Shown one piece after another: positions 23,108-34,940 of a stretch of 64,000 nt of DNA; within the stretch, counting starts at the first letter, position 1, and the number at the start of each line of letters is the position of its first letter. Source of the DNA: Sambucus nigra (Eukaryota > Streptophyta > Magnoliopsida > Dipsacales > Adoxaceae); assembly GCA_949130495.1 (NCBI GenBank), contig OX422213.1:205337660-205401659 (forward strand), read 5' to 3'. Position numbers and translations under genes: made by a program. Below the pieces are notes generated by a model. The model was not told where the DNA came from. It did no database searches and was given only the letters and a program-made list of their open reading frames with translations.

Positions 23108-24124
23108 TGAAGTTGCACGGTTATATGGATTTAGTTAATTTCGGTGAATACACTTAAAGATAGAATATAAATTAGGCCAAATGTAGAAATATTCCAATTT
23201 TAAGTATTCTTTTATAAATTCTAAGTGAGCATGCGCAATAACCAAATTAGACTAAAGTTATGCTTAAATCCAAATTTTATCTTTTTCTCCTACACATGCA
23301 TCTAGGTGAGTTTGCAAGATAAAATAAATAATCACAACCACAACACGCCAATGTACGAGGAAAACCCAAATGGGAAAAATCTCGGACGATTGGGCCTAGA
23401 CAAATCTACTACCAATTTGGTTTTATAAAGAAACTCAAAAGACTTATAGACTTGACTCACTAAGACTTGTTGATGTCGTCTCCTCTACCTCCGTTTGTAG
23501 TACGCGAAGATCCAACACGTTGCACAACACTTCCCTTTTCTCGGTATCCATCGAAACCCAAAAGACGTCTCCAATTAGCACTTGTGTGAAGTTCCAACGC
23601 ACATAACAAGGAAAAATAATTTGAAGGATGTGAATGGGGTTTTTGGTTCTCAAAACACGATCATCAGATAACTTAAAAGGTTGGAGACAAAGGTAATAAA
23701 ACGTCTTTTATGTTTCTCTTGGTTACAGTTCAAAAGCCTCTCTTTAACTATTTTTGTCCATAAAAGATAAGTGAGGGAAAAGTAGTCGACCAAAACAGTT
23801 AAGAAGGAAACTGCTGAAATTTAAAAAATTTCAAGCTGACAGCAGGTCGTTCGAACGACTATGTTCAAATGAACTTCTAACGAGAATTCAGAAAAGAATG
23901 CGTAGAATCTCGTTCGAAGTCTCATTTTAATGACTTCGTTCGAACGACATTCTAACAATATTTCAGTGGATTTTGTGCAAAAGTTCGTTAATAAAGTTGT
24001 TCGAACAGGGTCGTTCAACGACCTGGGGAATTTTCCAACAAAATTATAAATTTTACACTGACTAAATAGCTTTAAAAAATTTCTTGAAAAATTATTTTTA
24101 ATACAATTAAGTTTGTCTCCAACA
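23108..24124 (-). mobile_element. 5' LTR of copia element, 1017 bp
   Basis: On the minus strand it starts TGTTGGAGACAAACTT at 24124 and ends ACTTCA at 23108, giving TG..CA ends, next to the PBS. It contains several copies of the palindrome GTCGTTCGAACGAC (23846-23859 and variants near 23935 and 24000). It also contains the conserved copia LTR segment that on the minus strand reads CCGAGATTTTTCCCATTTGG then TTTTCCTCGTACA (23340-23385). No 3' partner is present. Confidence 0.85.
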
Positions 24125-24660
24125 TATAAACAAAACCGGGTCATATACCTTTGGGTAAACCAGGTCATATACCTTTGGGAAAAGAGCATTCGGAATACAT
24201 ATGCTGAGGAGCGCATAGCCGGTGCCTAAATTCTTCAGTGATGATATTTCTACCAACATAACTACCACAATGTTTTGTCCAACGGAATTTAGCCAAAACT
24301 GGAAATGACTTGATTGAAAATTTGTCCTTACAATCTTATACTAATATAAAAACATGTGTAATAAATAACATAACGAAACCACCCACACAACATAATAGTC
24401 TGAATCAAACAAAGGATAAATAGCTTAATAAATAATATACCGAATAAACCATCGATTCCCAAAATGATATCCAACTACAAGTCTAATGTAGTAAACTGAA
24501 TCCAAACATAATCTGAAAAATAAATAAGTAAATGTAATACTGAATCATCTGAATGAGCAACATGCCCAAATAAAATACTAAAAAGTAATTCCTAGTCTAG
24601 GAATGAATAACTAAAGCGTCTAAGAAAACTCATGCGAGCCTCCAAAAATACTACAGTTAT
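24125..24660. other. Spacer, possible 3' LTR remnant of gypsy element 3
   Basis: No gene. It begins with a 24-bp tandem duplication (24136-24183, GGTCATATACCTTTGGG twice). The AT-rich remainder is similar in character to 28490-28800 on the other side of the following gypsy coding region (CTGAATGA..., AATAAA-rich). It may be a decayed 3' LTR, but no clear ends are seen. Confidence 0.35.
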
Positions 24661-25480
24661 GCATCCTTATGAATGAATTATCAAGCTTGGCTACCCGTAT
24701 GTGACCCCGAATCATCTCAATCCTGATCGACGTATTTTGAATAACCTATGGTCCGAGTAACTTTTTATCCCCCACCTATAGCCAACAAGCAGGGGAATGA
24801 TAAGTCCTACCGTACAATGCCTCAAGTGGAGCCATACCAATAGTAAACTGATAGGAGTTATTGTACGCAAACTCCACCAGTGGAAGATATTGCTTCAACC
24901 TCCCCTAAAATCAAGGATACACATACGTAACATATCCTCTAGCATTTGATTAGTGCGCTCAGTCTGCCCATCCGTCTGTGGATGATAGGCCGTACTTAAA
25001 CGCAACTCGTTCCCCATGGCCTCCTGGAAGCTCTCCTAGAAATGAGACACAAAATTCTTGTCCAGGTCGGACACAATATCAAGGCCACCCTATGTATTCT
25101 CACTATCTCAGCAATGAAAATCTGGGCATACTGTGCCATAGTATAATCCGTCCGGACTGATAAAAAGTGGGCTACCTTAGTCAATCGATCAACTATCACA
25201 CATATGGAATCGTGAACCCTCCGAGAAGTTGGCAAACCTGTGATGAAATCCATGAAAATTCTCTCTCATTTTCACATAGGAATCTCTAGCGGCTGAAGAA
25301 ACCCTGTTGGTTTCTGATGGTACCACTTTACTAGCTGATAGGTGGCACACTTTGAGATGAACTCAGCAATGTGTCTCTTCATCCCACTCCACCAATATTG
25401 TATCTTCATATCCTGGTACATTTTATCCCCATCAAGATGTACCGTAAATCCGAATCCATGTGACTTTACCATTATTGCTT
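24661..25480 (-). pseudogene. pol: Chromovirus-like gypsy integrase, degenerate
   Basis: Minus strand. The zinc-binding region (25472-25272) has MYQDMKIQYWWSGMKRHIAEF then C-x2-C-like YQ. The core has MDFITGLPTSRR and DRLTKVAHFL (25253 onward), a lost SDNG-like region broken by a frameshift (25080), then [18 protein letters not shown] with the catalytic Glu (about 24990-24940) and EFAYNNSYQ. The [12 protein letters not shown] and LTKVAHF motifs are typical of chromovirus lineages such as Tekay/Del. No chromodomain is recognisable at the C-terminus. Confidence 0.88.
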
Positions 25481-25559
25481 GTCATAGATCCTTCCCCTCA
25501 GGAACAATCAGTCCCCCGTTGAAGCGCAAGCCTCCCTTGGAACTCACTAAGTAAGACTC

Positions 25560-26345
25560 TGCTCCCTCCGCTAAAAGCTTTAGAATCCTCTCCTGACAGA
25601 ATGGATTCGCTGCTTAGGCCTGTACTACCCTCGTCACAATCTGGCAATCACATCTTGATGTCCCAGCTCCTTTCATTTCACCTTGCACATCTCGACCACC
25701 TCACCTACTGGCCTGCGGCTCAATGTGTCTGCTACCACGTTTACCTTCCTCGGGTGGTACTGGATCTAAAACTGATAGTCCTTCACAAATTCGAGCCACC
25801 TACGCTAACGCATATTCATCTCTCTCTGAGTGAACAAGTACTGTAGTGACTTATGATATGTGAATAGGCAAAACTTCTCTCCCAACAAGTAATGACTCCA
25901 AATCCTAAGGGCAAACATGATTTCCTCTAACTCCAAGTCATGGGTGGGATAATTTCTCTCGTGAGGCTTAAGCTTATGGGGATTATAAGCTATATCATGA
26001 TCCTCCTACTGCAATACTCCACCAAGTCCCTGTAGGGATGCGATAGTATAAATAAGGTACTCCACACCTGCTCTGAGAAGTACTAGTACGAGTGTTGAAG
26101 TTAACTTATCCTTCATCTCATCAAATGCCAACTGAGACGCATCATCCCAAACAAACGATATGCCCTTACGAGTCAGATTAGTCATCAGACCCATAATCTT
26201 AAAAAATCCTCGAATGAATCGCCTGTAATATGCGGCTAACCCGAGCAACTATGCACCTCTGTCGGTATCATGGGCTATCCCTACTTAGGTCCACTGATAC
26301 CTTGCTTAGGTCCACTGATATCCCCATTTTGAAAATGATATGTCC
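25560..26345 (-). pseudogene. pol: Chromovirus-like gypsy RNase H, degenerate
   Basis: Minus strand. 26248-26006 encodes LAAYYRRFIRGF, SFVWDDA and the start of RNase H. Further segments to 25700 read LELEEIMFALRIW, HYLLGEKFCLFTYHKSLQYL and YHPRKVNVVADTLSRR in shifting frames. It lies between RT and integrase as expected. Confidence 0.85.
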
Positions 26346-26990
26346 CAAAAACTATACCTCACGCAACCAGAACCCACACTTCTCATACTTAGCATACAAC
26401 TGATGCTCACGTAGTGTCTGTAGGATCCAACACAAATGTTCGTCATGCTCCTCCTCTGTTCGTGAATAAATCAGGATGCCATATATGAAGACAATGATAA
26501 ACTGATCTACGAAATCTCTGAACACCCTATTTATCAAGTCCATGAGTATAGCTGGTGCGTTGGTTATTCTAAAAGACATAACTCGAAACTCGCAGGACCC
26601 ATATCTCGTCAGAAATGCAGTCTTAGAGACATCTTGCTCCCTTATACATAACTGGTGATACTCGGATCTCAAATCTATTTTAGAGAAGTAGTTTGATCCT
26701 CTAATATGGTCGAATAAGTCATCGATGTGAGATAAAGGATATTTATTCCATATCGCGACTTTATTCAGTTCTCGATAATCCACGCACAGTTGTAAGGATC
26801 CATCCCTCTTCTTCACAAATAGAATTGGGGTACCCCAAGGTGAGGTACTCCTCCGGATGAAACCATGTCCCAATAACTGCTCAATCTGATTTCGTAACTC
26901 CCTCATCTCTATAGGAGCCATCCGATAAGGCACACGGGCTATCGATCGAGTACCCGATGCTAAGTCAATCACAAACTCTATTTCTTTACT
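26346..26990 (-). pseudogene. pol: Chromovirus-like gypsy reverse transcriptase with lost active site
   Basis: Minus strand, open for 206 codons (26972-26352). Motifs [50 protein letters not shown] and GFWLREV are clear. The catalytic box, normally FIDDILVYS in this lineage, reads FIYGILIYS here: both active-site aspartates are replaced (Tyr and Gly). The protein could not polymerise even if translated. Confidence 0.9.
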
Positions 26991-27690
26991 TGACGATAGT
27001 CCCGGTATATTTCAAAACACATCAGAAAACTCGCAAACAACCAGAATCGAATCAAGGGAAATCACCACTCCCGTAGAGGTCTCCTCCTCTATGTAATACA
27101 AATGGGTGGACTATCCTCCCTTCGGGCGAGGCATCGCCACTATGAACATCTCCTGACCAGGAATGGCAAAAATAATGCTCTTACTGTAGCAATCAATCAT
27201 GGCCTTATACATAACCAGCCAATCCATGACAATAATGGCATCATACTCAAACATATCTAATACAATCATATCAACATGTAAAATGAGACTCTCGATATCT
27301 ATACTCACACCCCTGCATATAAAGAAAATTAGTGTCCTATTACCAATGGCGAGTCTACACAAGTAACTATACTGTTGGTCGTGTCTAACAACCCTGCAGC
27401 CCGTGCAAATCTAATGGCTACAAAAGAGTGTGAGCCCCCCCATGTCAAATAAAATATGCCCCGTACTCCTATGGATTGAAAACATACCCTCAACTGCGGG
27501 CGGTGCCTGAGGAACTACTTCGTGGTGGATGTTATAAACACACTTATCCTGTAATTATCCCTGCTAAGGTGGGGCTGCTGGAATAACTAGTATAGCAGGA
27601 ATCTAAGATGGCACTGGGAGAGCGGTTGGGAAGATAGGCCTCTGTGGCTACGAGTGAGCACCTTGATGTTGCTGAGCCCTGCCCTTATCA
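26991..27690 (-). pseudogene. Chromovirus-like gypsy protease region
   Basis: Minus strand. 27362-27111 encodes an aspartic-protease flap/core segment with MFEYDAIIVMDWLVMYKAMID then CYSKSI, matching the YD.ILGMDWL.....IDC block of plant gypsy elements. The catalytic DTGAT-like site expected near 27440 is not seen in frame. Confidence 0.75.
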
Positions 27691-28400
27691 GGGCAATCCT
27701 GTTTCCTGTGGCCAGTCTTGCCACAAGTAAGACATCAACCGATAAAATTTCCTCCTCACTAGCCTGCTGAACTCGTCCATGCTGGCCGTTGCCACCCCTC
27801 CCTTGGCCCTGGTAGAGTTAATGTTGCCCCTGGTGGCCCTAATGGCCATGTGTGTAACCTTCGTGACCCTGTATGAACCCTTCGGATCGGAACCGCTTAG
27901 CAGAATCCCCCTGCTGTGAACCATGCTCACCCTGTCTAGGTTGATTCTAAGCTGACTGTGCCCCACTAGCACTACCACTCCCTATCCAGACCTTCTGGAT
28001 GTACTTTACTCCTCGCTTGCCCTAACATGGAAGCGGTGGTCCTGGCAGTGTAGCAAAGCAGCATTCAATACAATCAGTACAGGTCTACAATGAAAGGTTA
28101 CCTAGAAGATGCCGTCGGATCCTCCAGATAAGGCAATCCCTAAACATCTTAATCATTTTCTCCTTAGTGGGTACCTCTCCTGGTACCAGATTTATCAGCC
28201 TCGTAAACTTCTCCTCGTACACTGTAACAGTATTCCCCTCCTGAGTGAGTCCAATAATTTTTGCCTCATCTTAGAGTAGACGGTGGAAAAGAAGTATTTA
28301 TGGTCAAACCGCACCCAGAAGTCATGTTGTCTTGATCCTCTGCGGTGGTAGTGAACTCTCACAACTGTAATGCCACCCCGACTAGTGTCGAAAAACATTT
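27691..28400 (-). pseudogene. gag: Chromovirus-like gypsy gag, degenerate
   Basis: Minus strand. A zinc knuckle CLTCGKTGHRKQDC (C-x2-C-x4-H-x4-C) lies at about 27690-27732, followed by Gln/Gly-rich sequence. Upstream, near 28150-28240, a YEEKFTRLINLVPGE-like segment of the Retrotrans_gag domain is readable in a different frame. Frameshifts are frequent. Confidence 0.75.
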
Positions 28401-29933
28401 ACCTTATTAATCACCTAATAATTAATCAAGCTAGTGTTAAAACTTTTAATGCATTGATTAATTTCCAATAATTTAAACCATTCACCATTCTCATGAATAA
28501 AAATAATACTGAATAAGAGACCATCTGAATGAATAAATAAGGCTGGAATAAACGTCCCACTTCAAAAGTCTCAAATACAATAACCCATAATAAAACTAAA
28601 TCCCATCAATATGAAATAAGGGAGTACAATATCTCTCGAAAATAAATGATAGCTGAGAATGTGTAACGTGCCCTAACTGAAATAACTAGAACATGAACTG
28701 AATGAATAATAGTGGAGGCATCTAATACAAGGGCCTACAATTCCCACACTAGCTGCAGCACATCAAATCATCTGATAGTCTACGCCTGACGTCCCTGTGG
28801 CTGAACACCTAAAATAGTTTGCATAAGGGAAAATAGATTTGCAAGAAATGGGTTATAGCTCGAGTGAAAATAGTTTCAAGAAGTTTAGCAAGTATTTAAA
28901 ATGCTCAAAATCAAATATTATACACATGTTAGTTATACAAGCTCTCTCTTGAGAAATCTCACGTCTCAACTAGTGTGCGCACCTAACGTACCGCTAAACC
29001 AATCTAGTTACTGTTGTCATGCCTAACTAGTTCAAGTTCATTAATCTTCAAATATATTATCCCATAATAGTTACCTGTATTTCCCACATAATACATTAAT
29101 TAATATTTTCACATCTTTTATCTCGAGTGAGAGAGTTTTCACAACCAAAGTTAAGTGTTCACGTACTTAAGCTATTTTAGATTTCACTATCCATATTATC
29201 TACTAAGTTCACACAATCGAACATATCACAAGTGTGTGTGTGTGTATATATATATTCATCACTATATCACATATATATATTATAGGAACCTCTACTCTCA
29301 ACTACAGTGCATGCATACTCTATTATCATGCCATGGTACATCTCTCACTGTATAAAAGACTGTTGGTTAGGTATATCCCTTGAACCATAAATAAAAATCA
29401 CATATATTGGTGGCGAACATAATCCCCAAACAAATGCGTCACGCACATACCTACGCTCCAATTCAACCGTTGAACTATCACACTCTCAGATAGTACGTTT
29501 CCAAGATTCTATGTTCTGGGTACAAGTCTAAAATCCTCCCAAATGGGGACGTTTCCAAGGTTCTATGTTCTGGGTATAAGTCCAAAATCCTCCTGAATGG
29601 GCTAATCAGGATAAGACCGTCCACAACACGAAGCCTCCTCGCGATAGCAAGCAGCGTATGTATGTTATACACATAAAAGATCATACAATAGGCATACGCA
29701 CAACCTATATATTTATATAATTGATATAGGTATACACACGTACCATATCATAAGCCTCATACGTAGTATATTTATATCCCGAATATCCCACATATTAATA
29801 TATTACAACTTTACTTCTTGTGAGGACAAAATTTCCAATTGAGTCCATTGTATAGTTTTGACTTATTCTCGGAACAAACACGTTTGAGTCATAGGTCATT
29901 TTTTGTTGTCACGATCCCATACAGACTATGATG
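28401..29933 (-). other. LTR or 5' untranslated part of gypsy element 3
   Basis: No gene. It is AT-rich, with a (GT)n/(TA)n patch near 29236-29285. A 53-bp tandem duplication lies at about 29488-29602 (GTTCTATGTTCTGGGTAYAA twice). It is probably part of a long LTR whose outer end is at 32588, interrupted by a copia-type LTR from 29934. Confidence 0.35.
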
Positions 29934-30950
29934 TGTTGAAGTTTAATTAAAGACATTGCAGCAAAGCTTAAAGGAATTAATTAAGACGAAGTTTAATTGG
30001 TGCAAGTTTATTTGTCTTGAAGTTCAATTGAATTTCGAGATCACTCAGGTATGAATGCATAATATTTAATGGCACTCAGAATTAATTTTTATAAAGATAA
30101 GGATGCAATTTTATTAAAAAAAATGTTTTTTAAATATTTTATAAGTGTTTGAAATAGTTTACACTTCGTTTAAATCTGATATGACGAATTAGAGATTCAG
30201 TTTGTTTAGGAGTCTAATTCGCCATCTGTCGTTCAAACGACTGGACCAGTCGTTCGCACGAGATAGACATCTCGTTCGAGCGACAATTCAGTTTCTCTCG
30301 AATGACACACCGCCTCAAGGATTTTATTTAAGGCGTGTTTTCCATCAGATTTTGAAAGTGTGCATTCTGCGAAAATTAGTATTCATTCAGAACATTTCTG
30401 CATACAAGTTTTCTAAGATTTTCCAAAGTTAATGCATCCTTAGAGTTTCAAAGATCCGAGTATTCATTAATATATGCTATAGTGATCTTTGTGGCACGGA
30501 AAAGTTGTTCTACACTTGAATATTGTTGATTTTGCAGTGAAGATTCGGTGGAGTCTGGTTTCAACATCGTAGACGTTATAAGCCATATCGGTGGACACCG
30601 AGAGATACGTGGATGCATTTGTTGTGGAAAGGAATCGTGGACGTAGGTTACTGTCTACGTGGGCACTACGAGAGGAGTGGTTGAAGATCAGAGGAGCGTC
30701 AAGTCTCGTGGGTGGATCGAGTCGTTGAGTAAGACTACCGTTTGTACCTTTGTAAAACCATATTCATAGTGATTGACTGGCTTGGGTCATCCGAGGTTTT
30801 TCTCATTTGAGATTTTCCTCGTACATCCAGCGTTGTGAGTATTATTTACTTTATTTTACATGCTTTAATCACTAGATGGATGTTTAGGATTAATTAAGAT
30901 AAAATTTGGTTAAGTTAAAAATGTTCACAACTTAGTGCGTATTAAAAATT
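29934..30950 (+). mobile_element. Copia-type solo or partial LTR, plus orientation
   Basis: It starts TGTTGAAGTTTAATTAAAG, like the copia LTR at 24124 (TGTTGGAGACAAACTTAATT). It carries GTCGTTC.AACGAC variants (30228-30290) and the conserved CCGAGGTTTTTCTCATTTGA plus TTTTCCTCGTACATC block (30790-30830) seen in inverse orientation in the copia LTR. The 3' end is uncertain (about 30930-31010), and I found no target duplication. It is a related but distinct family member. Confidence 0.6.
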
Positions 30951-31009
30951 GGAAAAAGTTTTTTCACAAAAATAGAAATCGTTTTGTCATCCTTAAAACA
31001 GTTTTCGCT

Positions 31010-32588
31010 GAGAAATTAAAAAGGACCATCACTTCTCATCGTACGCTCCCGAGTATCTCTCACCACTCGAAGTGTATCCTTTATTTTACACATAATATCA
31101 GTAGGTAACTCACTCACATCCTACTGGTCTAAGACATCGGTTTCCTCGAATTCTCGCGATCCAAATTATTCACACAATTAGATATTTCTATTTATTAAAC
31201 CTAATTAAATTTAATCCTTATTTCCTCCTCATAGGACCGAGCCTAAAACCCACTATTATAGGCCTACTGGTACTTCAATATGATTCCAATTATATTTAAA
31301 AGTAAATTTAACCAATAAATCCGTAATGATTTCCAAATATTCTAAAAAAAAAGGGAAAAGGTGGCCAAAACTAGGCAACCGAATCGATTCGACTCTGGTC
31401 CGAATTGATTCGCCTTGCCAAATTGATTCGTCTAGAGACCGAATCGATTCGCTCCTACACGTATCGAATTTTTGCATTTCTCAAGCTACGGGTTTCATCC
31501 ATAATCATCAACAAAAGGTCCATTAGATCATCCCAAACTCCCAAACCATTTTACTAGATGTTATGCCAACCAAAATACATGAGTTCTAACATATAAGAAT
31601 CATAAACTCATCATGGGGCATCAAATATTGTGATTAATTCAAGATAATTTCATAAAAAACCTAGTTTCTTAATTTCTCTTCAAGAACTTAGAATAACCCA
31701 GATTTCTTTCCAATTTAAATCTCCTTAAGTAATAAATTCGTTTTACATGCAACATAGAGTTATACCTAACATGATTCTGCTTCAACATCATCAAGTTCAC
31801 TTTCCAATTCAACCCAATTTTAACGTAATTATGTGAAGAATGTTCCTACACTAACATGAAGATATTATGTACTCAAAATTTAGTGAGTTTAAACACTTTC
31901 CTTTGGATACAGGTCTGGTCCATTGAATAAGATGGGTCTATTGGTGTTCCTTCCTTTTCGATCTACAATCCGGTGGTGGTGGCGGTGCAATAAGGTGTAG
32001 GATTGGTAGTTCTAACCTTTGGAACTCCTTTCCTCTTCCTCCTATGGCCTCTCTGTGACTTCTCTTTGTTTCTCACGTAACTAACCCTAATCCCCTTCTC
32101 TAATCAGATATATTACACTTAGAAAATTCATAGGTATTATTTCCCCAAAAATAAAAATGACCAAAATGCCTTCTTGGGATGCCGGTTTGGCCTAAAATCG
32201 CCCCGGGCCCCAAACTAAACCCCCTGGTAGAATTTTCTGACTATCTCGACCCTTCCATATACTTTGGCGCACTCAAAATGACCATTTGGATGACTTAAAA
32301 ATAAATGACTTTCTATCTCATTGAATTGCGTCCTGACACGATTGACACATGTGTCCCGACTTAGTTATTGTAACTGTTGTATTTTTCACTCGCGATAATT
32401 TTAATAAATTCATAATCACATATTACTTTACTCACTAAGTAATATTCAATATAATTCACATCAATAAATACCAACTCTTATCTCACTAGTTAATATTTAT
32501 TTTAATCCAGATTAATTATCAATTAATTTCCCATATTTAATTTTAATTAATCCCACATTTTAAAATCATTAAAATACGGGGTGTTACA
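31010..32588 (-). mobile_element. Outer part of gypsy LTR ending TGTAACACCCC
   Basis: On the minus strand the terminus at 32588 reads TGTAACACCCCGTATTTT, a very common LTR start in Tekay/Del-like elements. The interior contains a 20-bp-spaced cluster of the palindrome CGAATCGATTCG (31380-31451). Sequence at 31900-32588 aligns by eye with 32900-33556. It is probably the 5' LTR of the preceding gypsy element, split by the copia-type LTR. Confidence 0.6.
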
Positions 32589-33556
32589 CCAACATCAAAT
32601 AAGCGTATATGAACAATTTGTAACGAAATTCTAATACTCAAACATCATTAAATCCATAATAATCAAGAGTTTATCAATAGTTCGTCTACAAAACCCTACT
32701 TTCACTTTTTCATGCATGTTCTTCAAGAAAACCCAGATTTTAATATCTCAAGATCTCCCAAAAATCAGATTTCATGTTATAAATCCCAGAAATCAAAACT
32801 CTAACATGAATCCTAATCATTTACACGAATTTAATGCATTGTTTTATCTCAAAATCACATGATCATTCTAGATTTCATTAAGCCCTACCACGGGTATTAT
32901 AACTTCTTTAAAACATGCAAAATAAACACTTACCTTTGAAATAGTAGGTCTGATTTTGTTTTTGTGTGATGAAGATGCCTTCCTCTCCTTCCGTTTTTCA
33001 CTTCGGTGGTTAAGGCGACGCAAGAAGGTGTTGAATCTCCAAAAACTCTCTCTTCTTCCTCTCTAATGGCCTCTCCTGTCTTAAGATTGTATTAACCCTT
33101 GCCTTTAACTCAAAGGGGATGATCTAATCTTTCAATTTTCGTATTTCTCTCTATCCTAGCCCACTAAATGATTGAAACGCCTTCATATAGTGTCGAGTTG
33201 GTCTAAAATTGCATCGGGATCCAAACAATACGCCCGAGTATACTATTCTGACTATTTTGACCATTCAAAATCAACCGTGACTTCGAAATCATCATCCGAG
33301 TCACTCTATAAAAATATTCTATCTGGACCTCATATGTTTACACACGACACCCGGTTGAGATATAACACCATCATGTCACTATCACTCGCTATGACGTAAA
33401 ATAATAAATCACTATTTACTAAGTAATTATATTCAATAAACATTAATAATATTATTATTTTAATCAATACGTGATATTTAATTTTATTAAATTACGTCAC
33501 GCGTGAAATTTAAAATAACCGAATTAATTAAATTTAAAATACTCAGGGGTGTTACA
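32589..33556 (-). mobile_element. Second, related gypsy LTR fragment
   Basis: It ends at 33556 with the same terminus (TGTAACACCCC in minus orientation). Shared blocks include CTAAAAT.GC..CGGG.YCCAAAC and the ATTAATT-rich outer region. It directly abuts the other LTR terminus at 32588, which suggests that the gypsy element inserted into an older LTR of the same family. Confidence 0.65.
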
Positions 33557-34940
33557 CAATAGAGGATACAAACATGTTACACATTCATGTGTACTAAATT
33601 TCAAACCCGACAGAACTGTAGAAGAATTGAAGGATGACATACCAAATATTTCATTACATAAATTTGAATTTGCTACCTACAATATACTCACAGATAGAGT
33701 CGTTAACAAGGACAAGTTAACATGTAAACTTTAAACCATACTCATATCTTATATAAGCTTATTGATCATTACCAAAACGTATATCATACACAATATATAT
33801 AATATTGTAACAAGTTATATGCGACATTCTTATCGGACAAAGCGAAGTCAAATACGTGAATCTCGGTGGAAAAAATGTTGAGAAGTTAGACATACACATC
33901 TCTGATCCAAGATAATAAAGCATTAATTTAAATTCTCAAGTATCTTTTTACTTCATATACATGTTGATCTTATACAATATTCGTTTATCGCAACCTATAT
34001 ATACTACAACAACAACAAACTGAAAATCACTTTGTGGGGGTATTCAACAATTCAGCTCAATGAGAATCTACAAGATATTAAACAATTCCCGATTACAATT
34101 GTCGTTACGTCACTTAACGTCAAAGTGTTCAGAAGTACGCATATTTTTTTTCATGATAAATTAAATTTTCTAAACAAGTTCATTAATTTCTTTTCAATAG
34201 TATATATATATATATATATATATCGTGCACAAATGCAACAAAGATGTACACTAACATCACAGTACCCGAGGTTCAGGCTTTAATAGACAGATAATTGCTT
34301 AAATTATGAATTCAAAACTTAACTGTGTTAACTAAAATTCTTTATTCCACACTTCATCTGAGGAGCTAAAATATTTCTAATCAATGGAACATCTCACTTT
34401 ATCTCAAAATTTGACATCGTGTAATGTGACCCCTAATGTGGAAAATATTTTCAACATTAAAAGAATGCGCTCAATATCGTAGGATGAGGCATTGTTGGGG
34501 TATTTTTAAACATTTTATACAATTATTATTTTTAAAATAAATACATAACTTACATTACTTTTACAGGTAAAGATTGTATCAGTTCAAGCATTTATTATTC
34601 GTGTCAACGAAAATTTCGGATGGTCATATGTTGCATGCAAAGTTCGTAACAAGATCTTGATAAAGCTTGCGGAATCATATAGACGTTAATTTTGCAATAT
34701 GGATAATCCGCTCCTTGTTCCGAAGTAAGAACCAATCATTTCTTTTTCCAAAATAATATATGTTAGACTACAATTTAAATATACTAATTTACTTCACAAA
34801 ATTTATTAGATATAAGCTTCAAGTCGATGTAGAAGACTACACAGGAGATACAACATTTGTTCTCTTCGAAAATGTCGCTAAAAATTGGTTGGGTTCCCAC
34901 TATCACAAATTGACACAACTGAAAATAAGCTACAATAACA
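33557..34940 (+). pseudogene. RPA70-like OB-fold gene remnant, probably Helitron-borne
   Basis: Plus strand, several exons. 33557-33734 has TVEELKDDIPNISLHKFEFA and then DRVVNKDKL. About 33835-33915 has SEVKYVNLGGKNVEKLDIHI. 34005-34135 has KLKITLWGYSTIQLNENLQD. 34567-34690 has KIVSVQAFIIRV then WSYVACKV. 34808-34935 has YKLQVDVEDYTGDTTFVLFE followed by NVAKNWLGS. This order matches OB folds A/B and the zinc-containing OB fold C of RPA70-like DNA-binding proteins, which bind single-stranded DNA. Introns are AT-rich with GT..AG-like borders. Plant Helitrons often carry such a gene downstream of Rep/helicase in the same orientation. A host RPA pseudogene is the alternative. Confidence 0.75.

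Larger units (their letters stand above)
18485..24124 (-). mobile_element. Element 2: Ty1/copia (Sirevirus-like), 3'-truncated
   Basis: Order on the minus strand: LTR, PBS, gag, protease, integrase, RT, partial RNase H, the canonical copia order. It is truncated inside RNase H at 18485. The left neighbour is a plus-strand Helitron helicase that is itself cut at that point, so the copia element probably landed in the Helitron and later lost its 3' end, possibly together with the helicase end. Confidence 0.88.
24240..32588 (-). mobile_element. Element 3: chromovirus-like Ty3/gypsy, heavily decayed
   Basis: On the minus strand: LTR (interrupted), gag, protease, RT, RNase H, integrase. No open frame exceeds 206 codons and the RT active site is lost, so this is one of the older insertions here. 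It lies between the copia element and the RPA-like remnant. Confidence 0.75.

Noticed and set aside
33557..34940. Functional host RPA70 gene
   Set aside because: Exons are short, interrupted and lack the full set of OB folds. Flanking Helitron and LTR sequences favour a transposon remnant.
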